NCBI GenBank assembly: GCA_002433235.1
Contig: DJHS01000054.1
Coordinates: 68,111 to 132,110 of the forward strand
Direction of reading: 5' to 3'
DNA: 64,000 nucleotides
Source: UBA6614 sp002433235
GTDB lineage: Bacteria; Verrucomicrobiota; Verrucomicrobiia; Limisphaerales; UBA1100
Shown here piece after piece: positions 18,137 through 27,129 of the stretch; position 1 is the first letter of the stretch; the number at the start of each line of letters is the position of its first letter. The translations under genes and the position numbers were made by a program. The notes below the pieces were generated by a model. The model was not told the origin of the DNA, searched no databases, and saw nothing but the letters and a program-made list of their open reading frames with translations.

Positions 18137-20448
18137 GGAACTGGACACAGGAGGAACTGGCACGATGGCTGGCGGCACCGCCGTCGGGCGCTGGGGTGTA
18201 TCTGCTTGGCGCGGGCGGCTGTGGCATGAGTGGGCTGGGGCATCTGTTGCTCGATCTCGGTCTGAATGTGTTTGGCTCTGACTTGAAATCCAGCGGCGCA
18301 GTACGTGACCTACAGGCGCGAGGAGCGGATATTCGGGTGGGGCATTTGCCGGAACATTTGTCCGCGAGTGACCCTGCCATGGTGGTTTATTCGTCGGCCA
18401 TGCGCCGCGACAACCCGGCCATGATGCGAGCAGAGCAATTGGGCGTGCCGTTGGCAAGGCGTGCGGTGGTGTTGGCGGCGTTGTTGAGGCGGCAACGGGG
18501 CGTTTGTGTGGCGGGGATGCACGGCAAGACCTCCACGACGGGATTATTGGCGCATGTCTTGCGTGAACTGGACACAGGGCTGGGGTTCGCGGTGGGAGGG
18601 GATGTTCCGCAATGGGAGCGGGCGGCGCGAATGCCCGAGGGAGATGGATTTTTCGTGGTGGAGGCAGATGAAAGTGATGGCACGTTGCGCGAGTTTTTTC
18701 CGGAGCAAGTGGTTTTGTTAAACGTGGATGAGGAGCACGTGGATTTTTTCGCAAACTTGGATGCGGTTTGTGACGAGTTTGAGGGGTTTGCGAGGCAGGC
18801 ATGCGGGACAGTGTTTTACTGTGCTGATGACCCGCGTTTGGTAGAGATTCTTTCTGGATGGGAGAATGCCATTTCGTTCGGGATGAGCCCGGCGGCGGAT
18901 TATCGAGTGGAGTTGTTGTCGACGGAGAGCGTGGGGGCTCGGTTTGAATTGTGGCGAGGCACGGAACGCATCGGTGAATTTCGGCTGGCGTTGTTCGGAG
19001 CACACCATGTTTCCAATGCGGCGGCGGTGGTCGCCTTCTTGGACCACAACGGTTTCGACATGACGGCGGTGGCGGAAGCGATGGCGGATTTCCGTGGAGT
19101 TGGTCGCAGGCAGCAATTGCTTCTGGAGCTCGAGGGGGTGCGGGTTTTTGACGACTATGGGCATCACCCTAGGGAGATCGATGCAACATTGCGGGCGATG
19201 CGCGGGATTGGGGGAGGGAGAGTCTTGGCGGCTTTTCAACCCCACCGATACACGCGGACACGGCATCTAATAAATGAATTTGCGACATGTTTCAGGGCGG
19301 CCGACCAAGTTTGGGTAACGGATGTTTACTCCGCCGGGGAGGAGGAAATCCCGGAAGTTAACGGGGCGGGTTTGGCTGCGGCGGTGGCGGAGGAGGGGAC
19401 ACTGGCGGCATTCGCACCGACCTTGTGCAGACTGCGCGAACAAGTCCGAATGGCGGCGCGTCCGGGGGACGTGATAGTTTTTCTGGGAGCAGGAGATATT
19501 ACTCAAGTGGCACATCAAGTGGCATTGGATTTGGCGGTTGAGAGTGGTTCCCCGGTGGAAGCGTTGATGGCACTGCTTTCTCCGGAGTCTGTGATTCGTG
19601 CTGATGAGCCGATGGCTCGGCGCACGACATTGCGAGTGGGCGGCCCGGCGGATGTTTACGTGGAGCCGGCTTCCGAGGTGGACTTGGCAAAAGTGCTGCG
19701 TTTCTGCGCTGCACGTGAATTAGGCTGGATGCTGCTGGGACGGGGATCGAACTTGCTGGTGCGTGATGGTGGAATTCGCGGGGTGGTGATTAATCTGGTT
19801 CGGGAGCCGTTTGCCCGTCTTGAGGTACGCGGCGGACAAATGTTTGCGGGTGCCGGGCTGCGTTTAAAGGCACTTGCGCATGCGGCCCGCGAGAGCGGCC
19901 TAGCGGGGCTGGAATTTCTGGAGGGAATTCCAGGAAGTGTCGGCGGAGCGTTGAGGATGAACGCGGGAGCCATGGGCTCGATGACATTTGACGTGGTGGA
20001 ATCCATTCGATACATGACCCCGTTGGGTGAGATTCACGAGGTGTTGGCGGCGGATGTGGAATCGTCCTACCGCAGTTGTCCTCTTCTGCGGGAGAACATT
20101 GCGTTGGGGGGCGTTTTTCAGGGGAATCCTTCTAGCAAGGCGGATGTGGCGGACCGGATGCGGGAGTTCAGTGAGCACCGTTTTTCCTCACAACCGGGGG
20201 CCAAGAGTGCGGGTTGTATTTTCAAAAATCCCGCCGATTGCTCAGCCGGAAAATTGGTGGATGAGTTGGGCTTGAAAGGACTCCGGGTAGGGGGCGCAGT
20301 GGTTTCGGATGTGCATGGGAATTTTATCGTCAACGATGGTGATGCCACAGCGGCGGAAGTGCTGGAGTTGATTGGGAAAATCAAGGAACGGGTTCTCAAT
20401 GATCGTGGTATTGAACTCCGGACTGAGGTTCAGATGGTTGGGGAATAA
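18133..20448 (+). CDS. murC-murB: MurC-MurB fusion: UDP-MurNAc:L-Ala ligase / UDP-MurNAc enolpyruvyl reductase
   Basis: One 771-residue polypeptide carries two consecutive precursor enzymes. Residues 15-470 are MurC: Rossmann loop 'LLGAGGCGMSGLGH', P-loop GMHGKTSTT (128-136; most MurC have GTHGKT), 'VVEADESDGTL' and 'FDDYGHHPREI'. Residues 480-770 are MurB: FAD-binding 'TTLRVGGPADVYVEP', 'LLGRGSNLLVRDGG', 'GIPGSVGGALRMNAGA' and 'KSAGCIFKNP' (691-700). In the last motif the usual catalytic Ser is Cys, a replacement I recall from other type II MurB enzymes. MurB makes the substrate of MurC, so the fusion joins steps in sequence. The start is GTG overlapping the murG stop. Confidence 0.95.
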   Translation: MRNWTQEELARWLAAPPSGAGVYLLGAGGCGMSGLGHLLLDLGLNVFGSDLKSSGAVRDLQARGADIRVGHLPEHLSASDPAMVVYSSAMRRDNPAMMRAEQLGVPLARRAVVLAALLRRQRGVCVAGMHGKTSTTGLLAHVLRELDTGLGFAVGGDVPQWERAARMPEGDGFFVVEADESDGTLREFFPEQVVLLNVDEEHVDFFANLDAVCDEFEGFARQACGTVFYCADDPRLVEILSGWENAISFGMSPAADYRVELLSTESVGARFELWRGTERIGEFRLALFGAHHVSNAAAVVAFLDHNGFDMTAVAEAMADFRGVGRRQQLLLELEGVRVFDDYGHHPREIDATLRAMRGIGGGRVLAAFQPHRYTRTRHLINEFATCFRAADQVWVTDVYSAGEEEIPEVNGAGLAAAVAEEGTLAAFAPTLCRLREQVRMAARPGDVIVFLGAGDITQVAHQVALDLAVESGSPVEALMALLSPESVIRADEPMARRTTLRVGGPADVYVEPASEVDLAKVLRFCAARELGWMLLGRGSNLLVRDGGIRGVVINLVREPFARLEVRGGQMFAGAGLRLKALAHAARESGLAGLEFLEGIPGSVGGALRMNAGAMGSMTFDVVESIRYMTPLGEIHEVLAADVESSYRSCPLLRENIALGGVFQGNPSSKADVADRMREFSEHRFSSQPGAKSAGCIFKNPADCSAGKLVDELGLKGLRVGGAVVSDVHGNFIVNDGDATAAEVLELIGKIKERVLNDRGIELRTEVQMVGE

Positions 20449-20520
20449 CTGAGTGGATGGAGTGGAAAAAAGTTCCATTTTAACCGGCAATCCGTTACAT
20501 TCGGTCGCGAGGAGGGTTTG

Positions 20521-21435
20521 ATGGAACGGCTGCACATCGTGGTGATGTCCGGCGGGCCGAGCGCGGAGCGTGAGGTTTCGTTGCGCAGTGGTGTTGCTGT
20601 GTCGCGTGCCTTGAGGGCGCTTGGCCATCAGGTTTCCGATCTCGACCCCATAGACGATGACTGGAATTTGCCGAAAGGCACAGACTTGGTCTTTCTGACT
20701 TTGCATGGAACCTATGGCGAGGATGGGCAGGTTCAGGTGCGCTTGGAGAGGCTGGACGTGCCATTTACGGGTGCCGATTCCAGCGCCAGCCGGGTGGCGT
20801 TTGACAAGGCGCTGACCAAGGAATGCCTGCGGGAGGCTGGTGTGCCTACGCCGGCATGGGCGGTTGTGGATTCACCCAACACGGCTAGGCCGTTGAATCT
20901 GGAAGCGCCGCTCGTGCTCAAGCCGGTGTGCCAAGGGTCGAGCGTGGGTTTACGGTTTGTGGACAGTGCCGACCAGTGGGGTGAGGCGGTTATGGATGTT
21001 CTGAAGTATGACGACCGAGTTCTGGCTGAACTCCGCGTGATGGGGCGAGAGGTGACGGTGGGTATCGTGGGCGGGAAGCCCTTACCAATGGTGGAGGTGA
21101 GGCCAAAGAAAGGCACCTACGACTACCACAACAAATACACGGCGGGGGCTACGGATTATTTTTGCCCAGCGGATTTTGATGCAGCGGCCACGCAGGAAAT
21201 TCAAGCGGTGGCTTTAGCGGCTTGCGGGGCATTGGGTGTGCGTGATTGCGCGCGAGTGGATATTATTGTGGACGAGGCGGGGCGACCGACTGTTTTGGAG
21301 GTTAACACTTTGCCGGGGATGACAGAGACCAGCTTGTTTCCGAAAGCGGCGGCAGCCTCGGGAATGACTTTTGAAGGGCTCTGCGGGCGCATCGTGGAGC
21401 TGGCCATGGCGCGCGACGTGAGCATGGCAAACTGA
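20521..21435 (+). CDS. ddl: D-alanine:D-alanine ligase Ddl
   Basis: Makes the D-Ala-D-Ala dipeptide used by MurF. It is an ATP-grasp enzyme of 304 residues with 'MSGGPSAEREVSLRSG' near the start, 'LHGTYGEDGQVQ', 'LKPVCQGSSVGL', 'VRDCARVDIIVDE' and 'LEVNTLPGMTETSL'. A TTG lies just before the ATG, but the AGGAGG at 20510-20515 spaces better to ATG 20521. The 72-base gap from murC-murB contains a TACATT that could be a -10 element, but no good -35 accompanies it. Confidence 0.96.
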   Translation: MERLHIVVMSGGPSAEREVSLRSGVAVSRALRALGHQVSDLDPIDDDWNLPKGTDLVFLTLHGTYGEDGQVQVRLERLDVPFTGADSSASRVAFDKALTKECLREAGVPTPAWAVVDSPNTARPLNLEAPLVLKPVCQGSSVGLRFVDSADQWGEAVMDVLKYDDRVLAELRVMGREVTVGIVGGKPLPMVEVRPKKGTYDYHNKYTAGATDYFCPADFDAAATQEIQAVALAACGALGVRDCARVDIIVDEAGRPTVLEVNTLPGMTETSLFPKAAAASGMTFEGLCGRIVELAMARDVSMAN

Positions 21436-21473
21436 TTTTAAGGAGGTGCCGCACCAAGCTGCGGCAGAACAAC

Positions 21474-22397
21474 ATGTTTGGCAGGAACAAACCGCGCAAC
21501 CGGCGTCGGCGTCGCCAGAGGGTGCTGGATGTAAAGATCAGCATCGACAAGCGTCGGCGCGCGCAGGTGAAGGTGGCTTCCAAGATAACCGGTGTTGTGC
21601 TGGCTCTGGGAGTGGTTTTCTTTGGTGCGTGGCGCGGCGGTGAATGGTTGTTGCAGGCGGGTTTCTATGGCAACAAGGCGTTTTCGGTTAAAGAGGTGGA
21701 CGTGAAAACGGATGGGATTATCGAGCCGGCCCAGCTTCGCCGGTGGGCCGGTGTGCGTGAGGGTGAGAATTTGCTTAGCCTTAATCTTGTGGGGGTGAAA
21801 CGGGAACTGGAAGCCAATCCTCACGTCAAGTATGCGGCTGTGGACCGTGTTTTGCCGGACACACTGCGACTGAGGGTAATGGAAAGGAAGCCGGTGGCGC
21901 AGGTCATGCTGTACCGGCGCAAGGCGGATGGAGGCTACACGCGCACGACGTATCAGCTTGATGTGGAAGGATTTGTGACAGAATCGTTGCCGGGGGAAAA
22001 GGCGCGCAAACGGCGGGCTTGGCTTCCTATCATAATAGGGCTTGATGCCCGCGAACTGTTGCCGGGACGATCGGTCAATCAGGCAGCGGTGCGTTCGGCG
22101 CTGGAATTGATCGGGCGATTCAATCAATCTCCCATGGCGGGCTTGGCGAGTCTGCAGCAGATCGACGTGTCTGATTCGCAGACCCTGCAGGTGCGTACAT
22201 GGCAGGGCAGCCAAGTGACACTGGCCCTGCACGGGCAGGAGCGGCAACTGAAGCGTTGGCGTTTGATCCATGATTACGGCAAACAGCACAGGCGCGTGGC
22301 CGAATCCATCGACCTGTCCATTCGAAACAATCTTCCGGTGCGCTGGCAAAGGGAACGTCAGGCCGTCCAGACGGATGGCACTCCAGCCTCCGGGTAG
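21474..22397 (+). CDS. ftsQ: Cell division protein FtsQ (POTRA domain)
   Basis: A 307-residue bitopic protein: very basic cytoplasmic N-terminus (1-36, many Arg), one transmembrane helix (37-53), a POTRA domain (about 70-138, 'FSVKEVDVKTDGIIEPAQL' onward) and the FtsQ C-terminal domain with 'GLDARELLPG' and 'QQIDVSDSQTLQV'. FtsQ links cytoplasmic and periplasmic divisome parts and binds FtsL/FtsB. It lies between ddl and ftsA, as in many bacteria. A GGAGGTG sits 38 bases upstream, too far to serve this ATG. Confidence 0.92.
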   Translation: MFGRNKPRNRRRRRQRVLDVKISIDKRRRAQVKVASKITGVVLALGVVFFGAWRGGEWLLQAGFYGNKAFSVKEVDVKTDGIIEPAQLRRWAGVREGENLLSLNLVGVKRELEANPHVKYAAVDRVLPDTLRLRVMERKPVAQVMLYRRKADGGYTRTTYQLDVEGFVTESLPGEKARKRRAWLPIIIGLDARELLPGRSVNQAAVRSALELIGRFNQSPMAGLASLQQIDVSDSQTLQVRTWQGSQVTLALHGQERQLKRWRLIHDYGKQHRRVAESIDLSIRNNLPVRWQRERQAVQTDGTPASG

Positions 22398-22402
22398 TCA
22401 TC

Positions 22403-23620
22403 ATGTTTGACGGCAGCCAGATCATAGTGGGCTTGGAAATCGGCACAGCCAAGGTGTGTGCGGTAGTGGGGGAAGCTGGGTCGGATGGTGCCACAAACAT
22501 CATCGGCGTCGGGGCCGTGCCCAGCCGGGGTGTGCGCAAGGGCGAGATTGTCGACACAAACAAGGCTGAGGAGGACATTCGCGCGGCACTGGCGGAAGCG
22601 GAACAGATGGCCGACGTGGAGATCGAGAGCGTGATGCTTGGTGTGAGCGGGTCGCACATCCGCGCGTTTAACAATCGCGGAGTACAGAACATCACGGCGG
22701 AGGATGGGGAGATTGACGAGGGGGATGTTGAGGATGTTTTGCGACAGGCAAGCTCGATTAATTTGCCGGCAGACTGTGAGAAAATTCACACCGTGCGCCA
22801 GCACTTTCACGTGGACCATCAGGACGGCGTGGTGAATCCGGTGGGAATGCTGGGCAGTCGGCTGGAAGTAGATGTGCACGTTGTCTATGGGCAACGCAAC
22901 CGGCTACAGAACCCCATTCGAAGCGTCGGGGGATTACAGGTGGATGTGGATGCGATCGTTTTTAACGGCCGGGCATCGGCGTTGGCTGTGTTGACTCCGG
23001 ACCAGTGCGAGTTGGGGGCATTGTTGATTGACTTGGGAGCGGGTACGACGGAATACGTGGTTTATTCCAATGGCACCCCCCGTCACAGCGGTGTGTTGGC
23101 CTTGGGGGGAGACCACGTGACAAATGATCTGGCGATTGGCCTGAAGTTGTCACTTAACAAGGCGGATCAGCTAAAAAAGGAAAACGGTCGCGCAATTCCG
23201 GATTCAGCGGCGAAAGGAGAATCTCTCAACTTGTCCAGCGACTTGGGTTTTGATGACCAGTCCATCAAGCTGGCCCATCTGCAATTGATCATGCATGCCC
23301 GCTTGGAGGAAATCTTTCAGATCATCCGGCGCGATCTGAATGACGCGGGTCTCTTGAGCGAATTGCGGGGCGGTGTGTATCTGACTGGTGGCGGTTCACG
23401 CACGACTGCTATTGCGGATTTGGCGGCCGATGTATTTGGGGCGCCCGCCAAGGTGGCGCGTGACTTGGCGGACAGTGGAATGCAGGAAATTCTTGGCCGG
23501 CCGGAATTTCATGCGGCAATCGGTTTGGTAAAATGTGGTGCGCGGCAGGCGGGTACCCGAAAATCGCGCGGATTATTTGGAAGGATATTTGGAAAGGCGC
23601 GCAGATTGGCGCGGCACTAG
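22403..23620 (+). CDS. ftsA: Cell division protein FtsA
   Basis: A 405-residue actin-like ATPase that tethers FtsZ to the membrane. The phosphate loops 'VGLEIGTAKVCAVVGE' (9-24) and 'LIDLGAGTTEYVV', the SHS2/1C region 'GVSGSHIRAFNN', and the adenosine motif 'YLTGGGSRTTAI' are present. The last residues 'GLFGRIFGKARRLARH' form a basic amphipathic helix, the membrane-targeting sequence typical of FtsA. It ends two bases before ftsZ. A normal FtsA next to a very divergent FtsZ is worth noting. Confidence 0.95.
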   Translation: MFDGSQIIVGLEIGTAKVCAVVGEAGSDGATNIIGVGAVPSRGVRKGEIVDTNKAEEDIRAALAEAEQMADVEIESVMLGVSGSHIRAFNNRGVQNITAEDGEIDEGDVEDVLRQASSINLPADCEKIHTVRQHFHVDHQDGVVNPVGMLGSRLEVDVHVVYGQRNRLQNPIRSVGGLQVDVDAIVFNGRASALAVLTPDQCELGALLIDLGAGTTEYVVYSNGTPRHSGVLALGGDHVTNDLAIGLKLSLNKADQLKKENGRAIPDSAAKGESLNLSSDLGFDDQSIKLAHLQLIMHARLEEIFQIIRRDLNDAGLLSELRGGVYLTGGGSRTTAIADLAADVFGAPAKVARDLADSGMQEILGRPEFHAAIGLVKCGARQAGTRKSRGLFGRIFGKARRLARH

Positions 23621-23622
23621 AA

Positions 23623-24819
23623 ATGAACTTTGCCCCAGGACAACATCCCCGCGAGCCAAAGGCCACCTTGGCGGTGAATTTACAAGTTGTCGGGATCGGC
23701 GGGGCGGGTGGCAATGTGGTCGATAAGCTGGCGACCCTGGGTCTGGGTGCGTCCGGGTTTCTGGTCATTGACTCTGATGCGCAGGCGTTGCAAAACATCT
23801 TGGTATCGCGAAAGGCGGCCGTTGGCGCCAAGCGCACGCGCGGCTTGGGGTGTGGCGGTGATATGGACTTGGGCCGGCAATGTGTGGAATCTGCCAAGCG
23901 CTCATTGGACAAGCAACTGGATGGCACTGATGTAGTCTTGCTGGTGGCGGGAATGGGCGGGGGCTTGGGCACGGGAGGGGCGGCTGCTCTGGCCAAGCAA
24001 GCTTCCGGGCAGGGCGCGCTTGTGTTGGGCCTTGTACTGACTCCGTTTGAGTTCGAGGGTCGCCGCCGGATGGATCAGGCGAGGGAAGGAGTTTTAAAAT
24101 TGAGAGAGATTGCGGATGCCGTGATTTGTCTGCCCAACCAGCATGTTCTTGAGCAGCACGGAGAAGACCAGTCTGCGCAGGACACTTTTGAGGCGGCAAA
24201 TGCTCTGGTTCTGGAAGGCGTGATGGGGCTGGGACGCCTGCTGAGAGCAGATGGATTGTTAACTGCCGGGCTGGCGGATTTGCGTGCAGTTTTAAATGGC
24301 CGCCAGGAGGAAAGCGTGCTGGCGGCCGCGGAGGCGAGCGGGCGAAAGCGCCATCGGGCTGTGCTTGACCAGTTGTGTGCCCACCCATTCATGGAGAAAG
24401 GGCGCGTACTGAAGGAAGCGAATGCGTTGCTGGTTAGCCTGATTGGGGGACTGGATATGACAATGGCTGACGTGAACCGTGTATCTCAACACTTGGGGGC
24501 ACATTGTCCAAAGGCTGAGATTGTCCTGAGCGCTGCAGTGGAGCCGGGGTTTCAGGATAAACTTGGCATTACCGTGATCACCGCAAAGGGCAAGTCGGAG
24601 GATGTGACACTGACGGAAGGGCCGGCTCCCGTCATTGAGCCGGTCGTGCCGAGGAAAAAGCCGGCCAAGCCTCGCGGTCAGAAGCGCAAGGCCAAGCAAC
24701 AGGAGTTGCAGTTGCAATCGGTTACAAAGGGTCGGTTTGAGAAAAGCGAACCTACGCTGCATGAAGGGGAGGATCTGGATGTGCCCACCTTTATTCGGCG
24801 CAGCCTTGTGCTCAAATGA
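23623..24819 (+). CDS. ftsZ: Divergent cell division protein FtsZ
   Basis: A 398-residue tubulin-like protein, expected to form the division ring. The ATG two bases after the ftsA stop is chosen; an earlier in-frame start at 23533 would lie inside ftsA. The fold is recognisable: 'VVGIGGAGGNVVDKL' (22-36), 'VIDSDAQAL' (48-56), signature 'GMGGGLGTGG' (110-119) and 'PFEFEGRRRM' (141-150). Key residues differ. The signature Thr (E. coli T108) is Leu115. In the catalytic T7 loop (211-220, 'GLLTAGLADL') E. coli N207 and D209 are Thr214 and Gly216; only D212 is kept (Asp219). A basic linker (340-370) leads to an intact C-terminal peptide 'LDVPTFIRRSL' (385-395) that should bind FtsA. Confidence 0.92.
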   Translation: MNFAPGQHPREPKATLAVNLQVVGIGGAGGNVVDKLATLGLGASGFLVIDSDAQALQNILVSRKAAVGAKRTRGLGCGGDMDLGRQCVESAKRSLDKQLDGTDVVLLVAGMGGGLGTGGAAALAKQASGQGALVLGLVLTPFEFEGRRRMDQAREGVLKLREIADAVICLPNQHVLEQHGEDQSAQDTFEAANALVLEGVMGLGRLLRADGLLTAGLADLRAVLNGRQEESVLAAAEASGRKRHRAVLDQLCAHPFMEKGRVLKEANALLVSLIGGLDMTMADVNRVSQHLGAHCPKAEIVLSAAVEPGFQDKLGITVITAKGKSEDVTLTEGPAPVIEPVVPRKKPAKPRGQKRKAKQQELQLQSVTKGRFEKSEPTLHEGEDLDVPTFIRRSLVLK

Positions 24820-24883
24820 ACCCCGTCCCGTGCACTGGAGTTTTTACTTTTTCGCCGATTGAAATTCGGCCACCCTTCCACTG

Positions 24884-26107
24884 ATGTCAGAGTTGGAGCT
24901 GACCCTGCTGCTGCTGTTTGCCGGCGCGGGCTTTTTTTTCGCCCTGTCCGAGACCGCCCTGTTGACACTCGGAAAATGGCGGCTGCGGCAGGTGATGGAA
25001 CGCAGTCCGGAGAGTGGGGTGTTGATTCGCAAACTTTTGGCTGAACCGCACGATATGCTTGCGACAATCACCCTGGGCAACACCATGGCGCACGGGGCTT
25101 TCATCGCCGCCGCATGGATGATTGGAATCCAGTCAGCGGATTGGAGCACGGGGCTAGCGTTGACATTGCTGGCGGTGGCACTGTTGTTGTTTTGCGAAGT
25201 GGTGCCCAAGACCTTGGCAGTGCGCCGGCCGGAGCTGTGGGCGCCTTGGGTGGCTCGCCCGGTATTGTGGGCCATGTGGCTGTCCACGCCTGTGCGCCGT
25301 GTGGCGCAGTGGATCAATGGCCAGTTGTTGCGGCCAATGCCACGGGTGATGCCTCAGTTGCCGCCCTTGTCAGAGGAGGAGTATCAGGAATTACTGGAGT
25401 TGGCCTGCCAGCAGGGAACGCTGGCCCTTTCGGAAAAGGAGATCATCCTGAACATCATGCATCTGGACCAAAGAATGGTGGGCGAAGTGATGCGGCCCCG
25501 TTCGCAAATGGCGTGCATTGCCGATAACCTGACTGTGACAGAAATGATTGCGGCCGCACGCGAACACCGTCATCACCGGCTGCCCATTTTTGATGAGACT
25601 CCGGACACGATCGTGGGTGTTTTAAACACGCAACGGCTGGTGGCTCATCCGGATATCGACTTGGTGGAGGTGGTGGAATTTCCGTCATTTGTTCCCGCGG
25701 AAATGAACCTGCTGGACTTGTTGAAAAATTTTTCCCGGGCGGGCCAAGACATGGCCATTGTACTGGATGAGTACGGCGGAACGGCCGGGTTGGTGACTCT
25801 GGAGGATATCCTGGCGGACGTGCTGGGAGGACAGAGGCGGGACACCCTTGCCGAGGAATTTCTGATGGAGAAAATCGAGCCGGGCAAATGGCGTTTGAGC
25901 GGCGGCGTTTGGCTTCAGGATTTTCGGAGGGAATTTCCGGGGCTGGCATTGACATCGGGTGTGGACACGATCGGTGGCTTGGTGGCCATGAAGCTGAATG
26001 AAATCCCGCCGAAAGGAGCGCGGACTGAATTCAGTGGGTTGAAATTCACGGTGGAAGACGCGGATGAGCGACGCGTGAAACGTGTTTTGGTGGAAACGAG
26101 TAAATGA
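24884..26107 (+). CDS. DUF21/CBS membrane protein (CNNM/CorC-HlyC family), first of three
   Basis: A 407-residue protein with an N-terminal DUF21 membrane domain (about 1-130, several hydrophobic helices, 'LSETALLTLGKW' and 'TITLGNTMAHG'), a CBS pair (about 200-320, 'VMRPRSQMACI', 'IVLDEYGGTAGLVTLEDIL') and a C-terminal CorC_HlyC transporter-associated domain (about 330-405). The family includes Mg2+/Co2+ efflux proteins and is often annotated as hemolysin. The substrate here is unknown. It begins 64 bases after ftsZ with no visible terminator between, and overlaps the next paralogue by ATGA. Confidence 0.88.
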   Translation: MSELELTLLLLFAGAGFFFALSETALLTLGKWRLRQVMERSPESGVLIRKLLAEPHDMLATITLGNTMAHGAFIAAAWMIGIQSADWSTGLALTLLAVALLLFCEVVPKTLAVRRPELWAPWVARPVLWAMWLSTPVRRVAQWINGQLLRPMPRVMPQLPPLSEEEYQELLELACQQGTLALSEKEIILNIMHLDQRMVGEVMRPRSQMACIADNLTVTEMIAAAREHRHHRLPIFDETPDTIVGVLNTQRLVAHPDIDLVEVVEFPSFVPAEMNLLDLLKNFSRAGQDMAIVLDEYGGTAGLVTLEDILADVLGGQRRDTLAEEFLMEKIEPGKWRLSGGVWLQDFRREFPGLALTSGVDTIGGLVAMKLNEIPPKGARTEFSGLKFTVEDADERRVKRVLVETSK

Positions 26108-27129
26108 TGCTTGGAGAAACGCTAGTTTTCACGACGGATATGCTAATGCCAGTCCTCATGGTTATGGGGGGGGCATTGACGTTGTCGGCGTTTCTTTCGG
26201 GAATGGAATCAGGTCTCGTTGAGTTGAGCCGGCTTCGTATCCGCAGGATGATGCGTGAAGGGAATATTCGGGCACGGAGATTGCAGCAGTTTCTGGATGA
26301 TCCCGAGGATTGCCTGTGGACGGTGCTGGCGGGCAACACGATGTCCAACTTTACAGCGGTGTTGTTGGCACTCCTGTCACTCCGTGACCTGATGGTTCTT
26401 CCGGAAAACAGCGTTCAATTTTGGGTCTTGTTTGGGCTTGGTGGGCTGATGTTTTACATGATTTGCGAACTGCTTCCCAAGATGCTGTTCAGGCAATTCC
26501 CCGTTCAACTTTGTCTTTGGTTTTCCCGACCCTTCGCGGTTGTTCATGCGTTGCTGGCTCCGCTGGTCGCGGTTTTGCAATGGATGTCACGGGGCCTTCT
26601 TTTGATCACCGGAGGTCGTGCGGCACGGCGACGGATGTTTGGTAGTCGTGAAGAACTACGGCAGATGATGCGGGAAAGTGCCGAGGGGCTGACCGCTGAT
26701 GAGCGTGTGATGGTGGACAAGGTTCTCGACCTGCAAAATATTCCAGTGCGTGATGTGGCCCGGCCCATGCAGGGTGAAAATGAAATTCATGCGGATATGA
26801 CCGTAATTGAGGTACTACGGCATTGCGATGATCCATCGCAGGTCCGGGTTCCAGTTTGGAGCAGTGCGAGCGATACGCGTCGTGTCGAAGGTGTGGCGAA
26901 TTTGCGGCAATTGTCTTTTTTGCCTGAGTCTGAGATGCAAAGGCCGGTTGGGCAATTTCTGGAGTCTGCACTTTATCTTGATGAAGATGTTCGTCTGGAA
27001 GCACTGCTGCGTGTCATGCGTCGAAGCGGCCAGCGGGTGGTGATTATTCTTGATAAGCGGCGGCGCGAGGTGGGAGTGGTGAGCTTGCCGGATGTCTTGA
27101 AGGTTGTGTTTGGCGAGGTTCAAGCCTGA
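26104..27129 (+). CDS. DUF21/CBS membrane protein, short paralogue without CorC_HlyC domain
   Basis: A 341-residue paralogue of its neighbours. The DUF21 membrane domain ('LSGMESGLVELSRLRIRRM', 'TVLAGNTMSNF') and a CBS pair are present. It ends shortly after the second CBS ('VVIILDKRRREVGVVSLPD'), so the CorC_HlyC domain found in genes 24884 and 27129 is absent. The second CBS is also weaker: the usual 'DEYGGTAGLVT' reads 'DKRRREVGVVS'. It may be a regulatory subunit of a heteromer with its neighbours (inference). It is coupled on both sides by overlaps (ATGA upstream, TGATG downstream). Confidence 0.85.
   Translation: MMLGETLVFTTDMLMPVLMVMGGALTLSAFLSGMESGLVELSRLRIRRMMREGNIRARRLQQFLDDPEDCLWTVLAGNTMSNFTAVLLALLSLRDLMVLPENSVQFWVLFGLGGLMFYMICELLPKMLFRQFPVQLCLWFSRPFAVVHALLAPLVAVLQWMSRGLLLITGGRAARRRMFGSREELRQMMRESAEGLTADERVMVDKVLDLQNIPVRDVARPMQGENEIHADMTVIEVLRHCDDPSQVRVPVWSSASDTRRVEGVANLRQLSFLPESEMQRPVGQFLESALYLDEDVRLEALLRVMRRSGQRVVIILDKRRREVGVVSLPDVLKVVFGEVQA

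Noticed and set aside
24854..24870. Possible terminator hairpin after ftsZ
   Set aside because: The stem is only 5 bp (GCCGA/TCGGC) and no T-run follows on either usable side.
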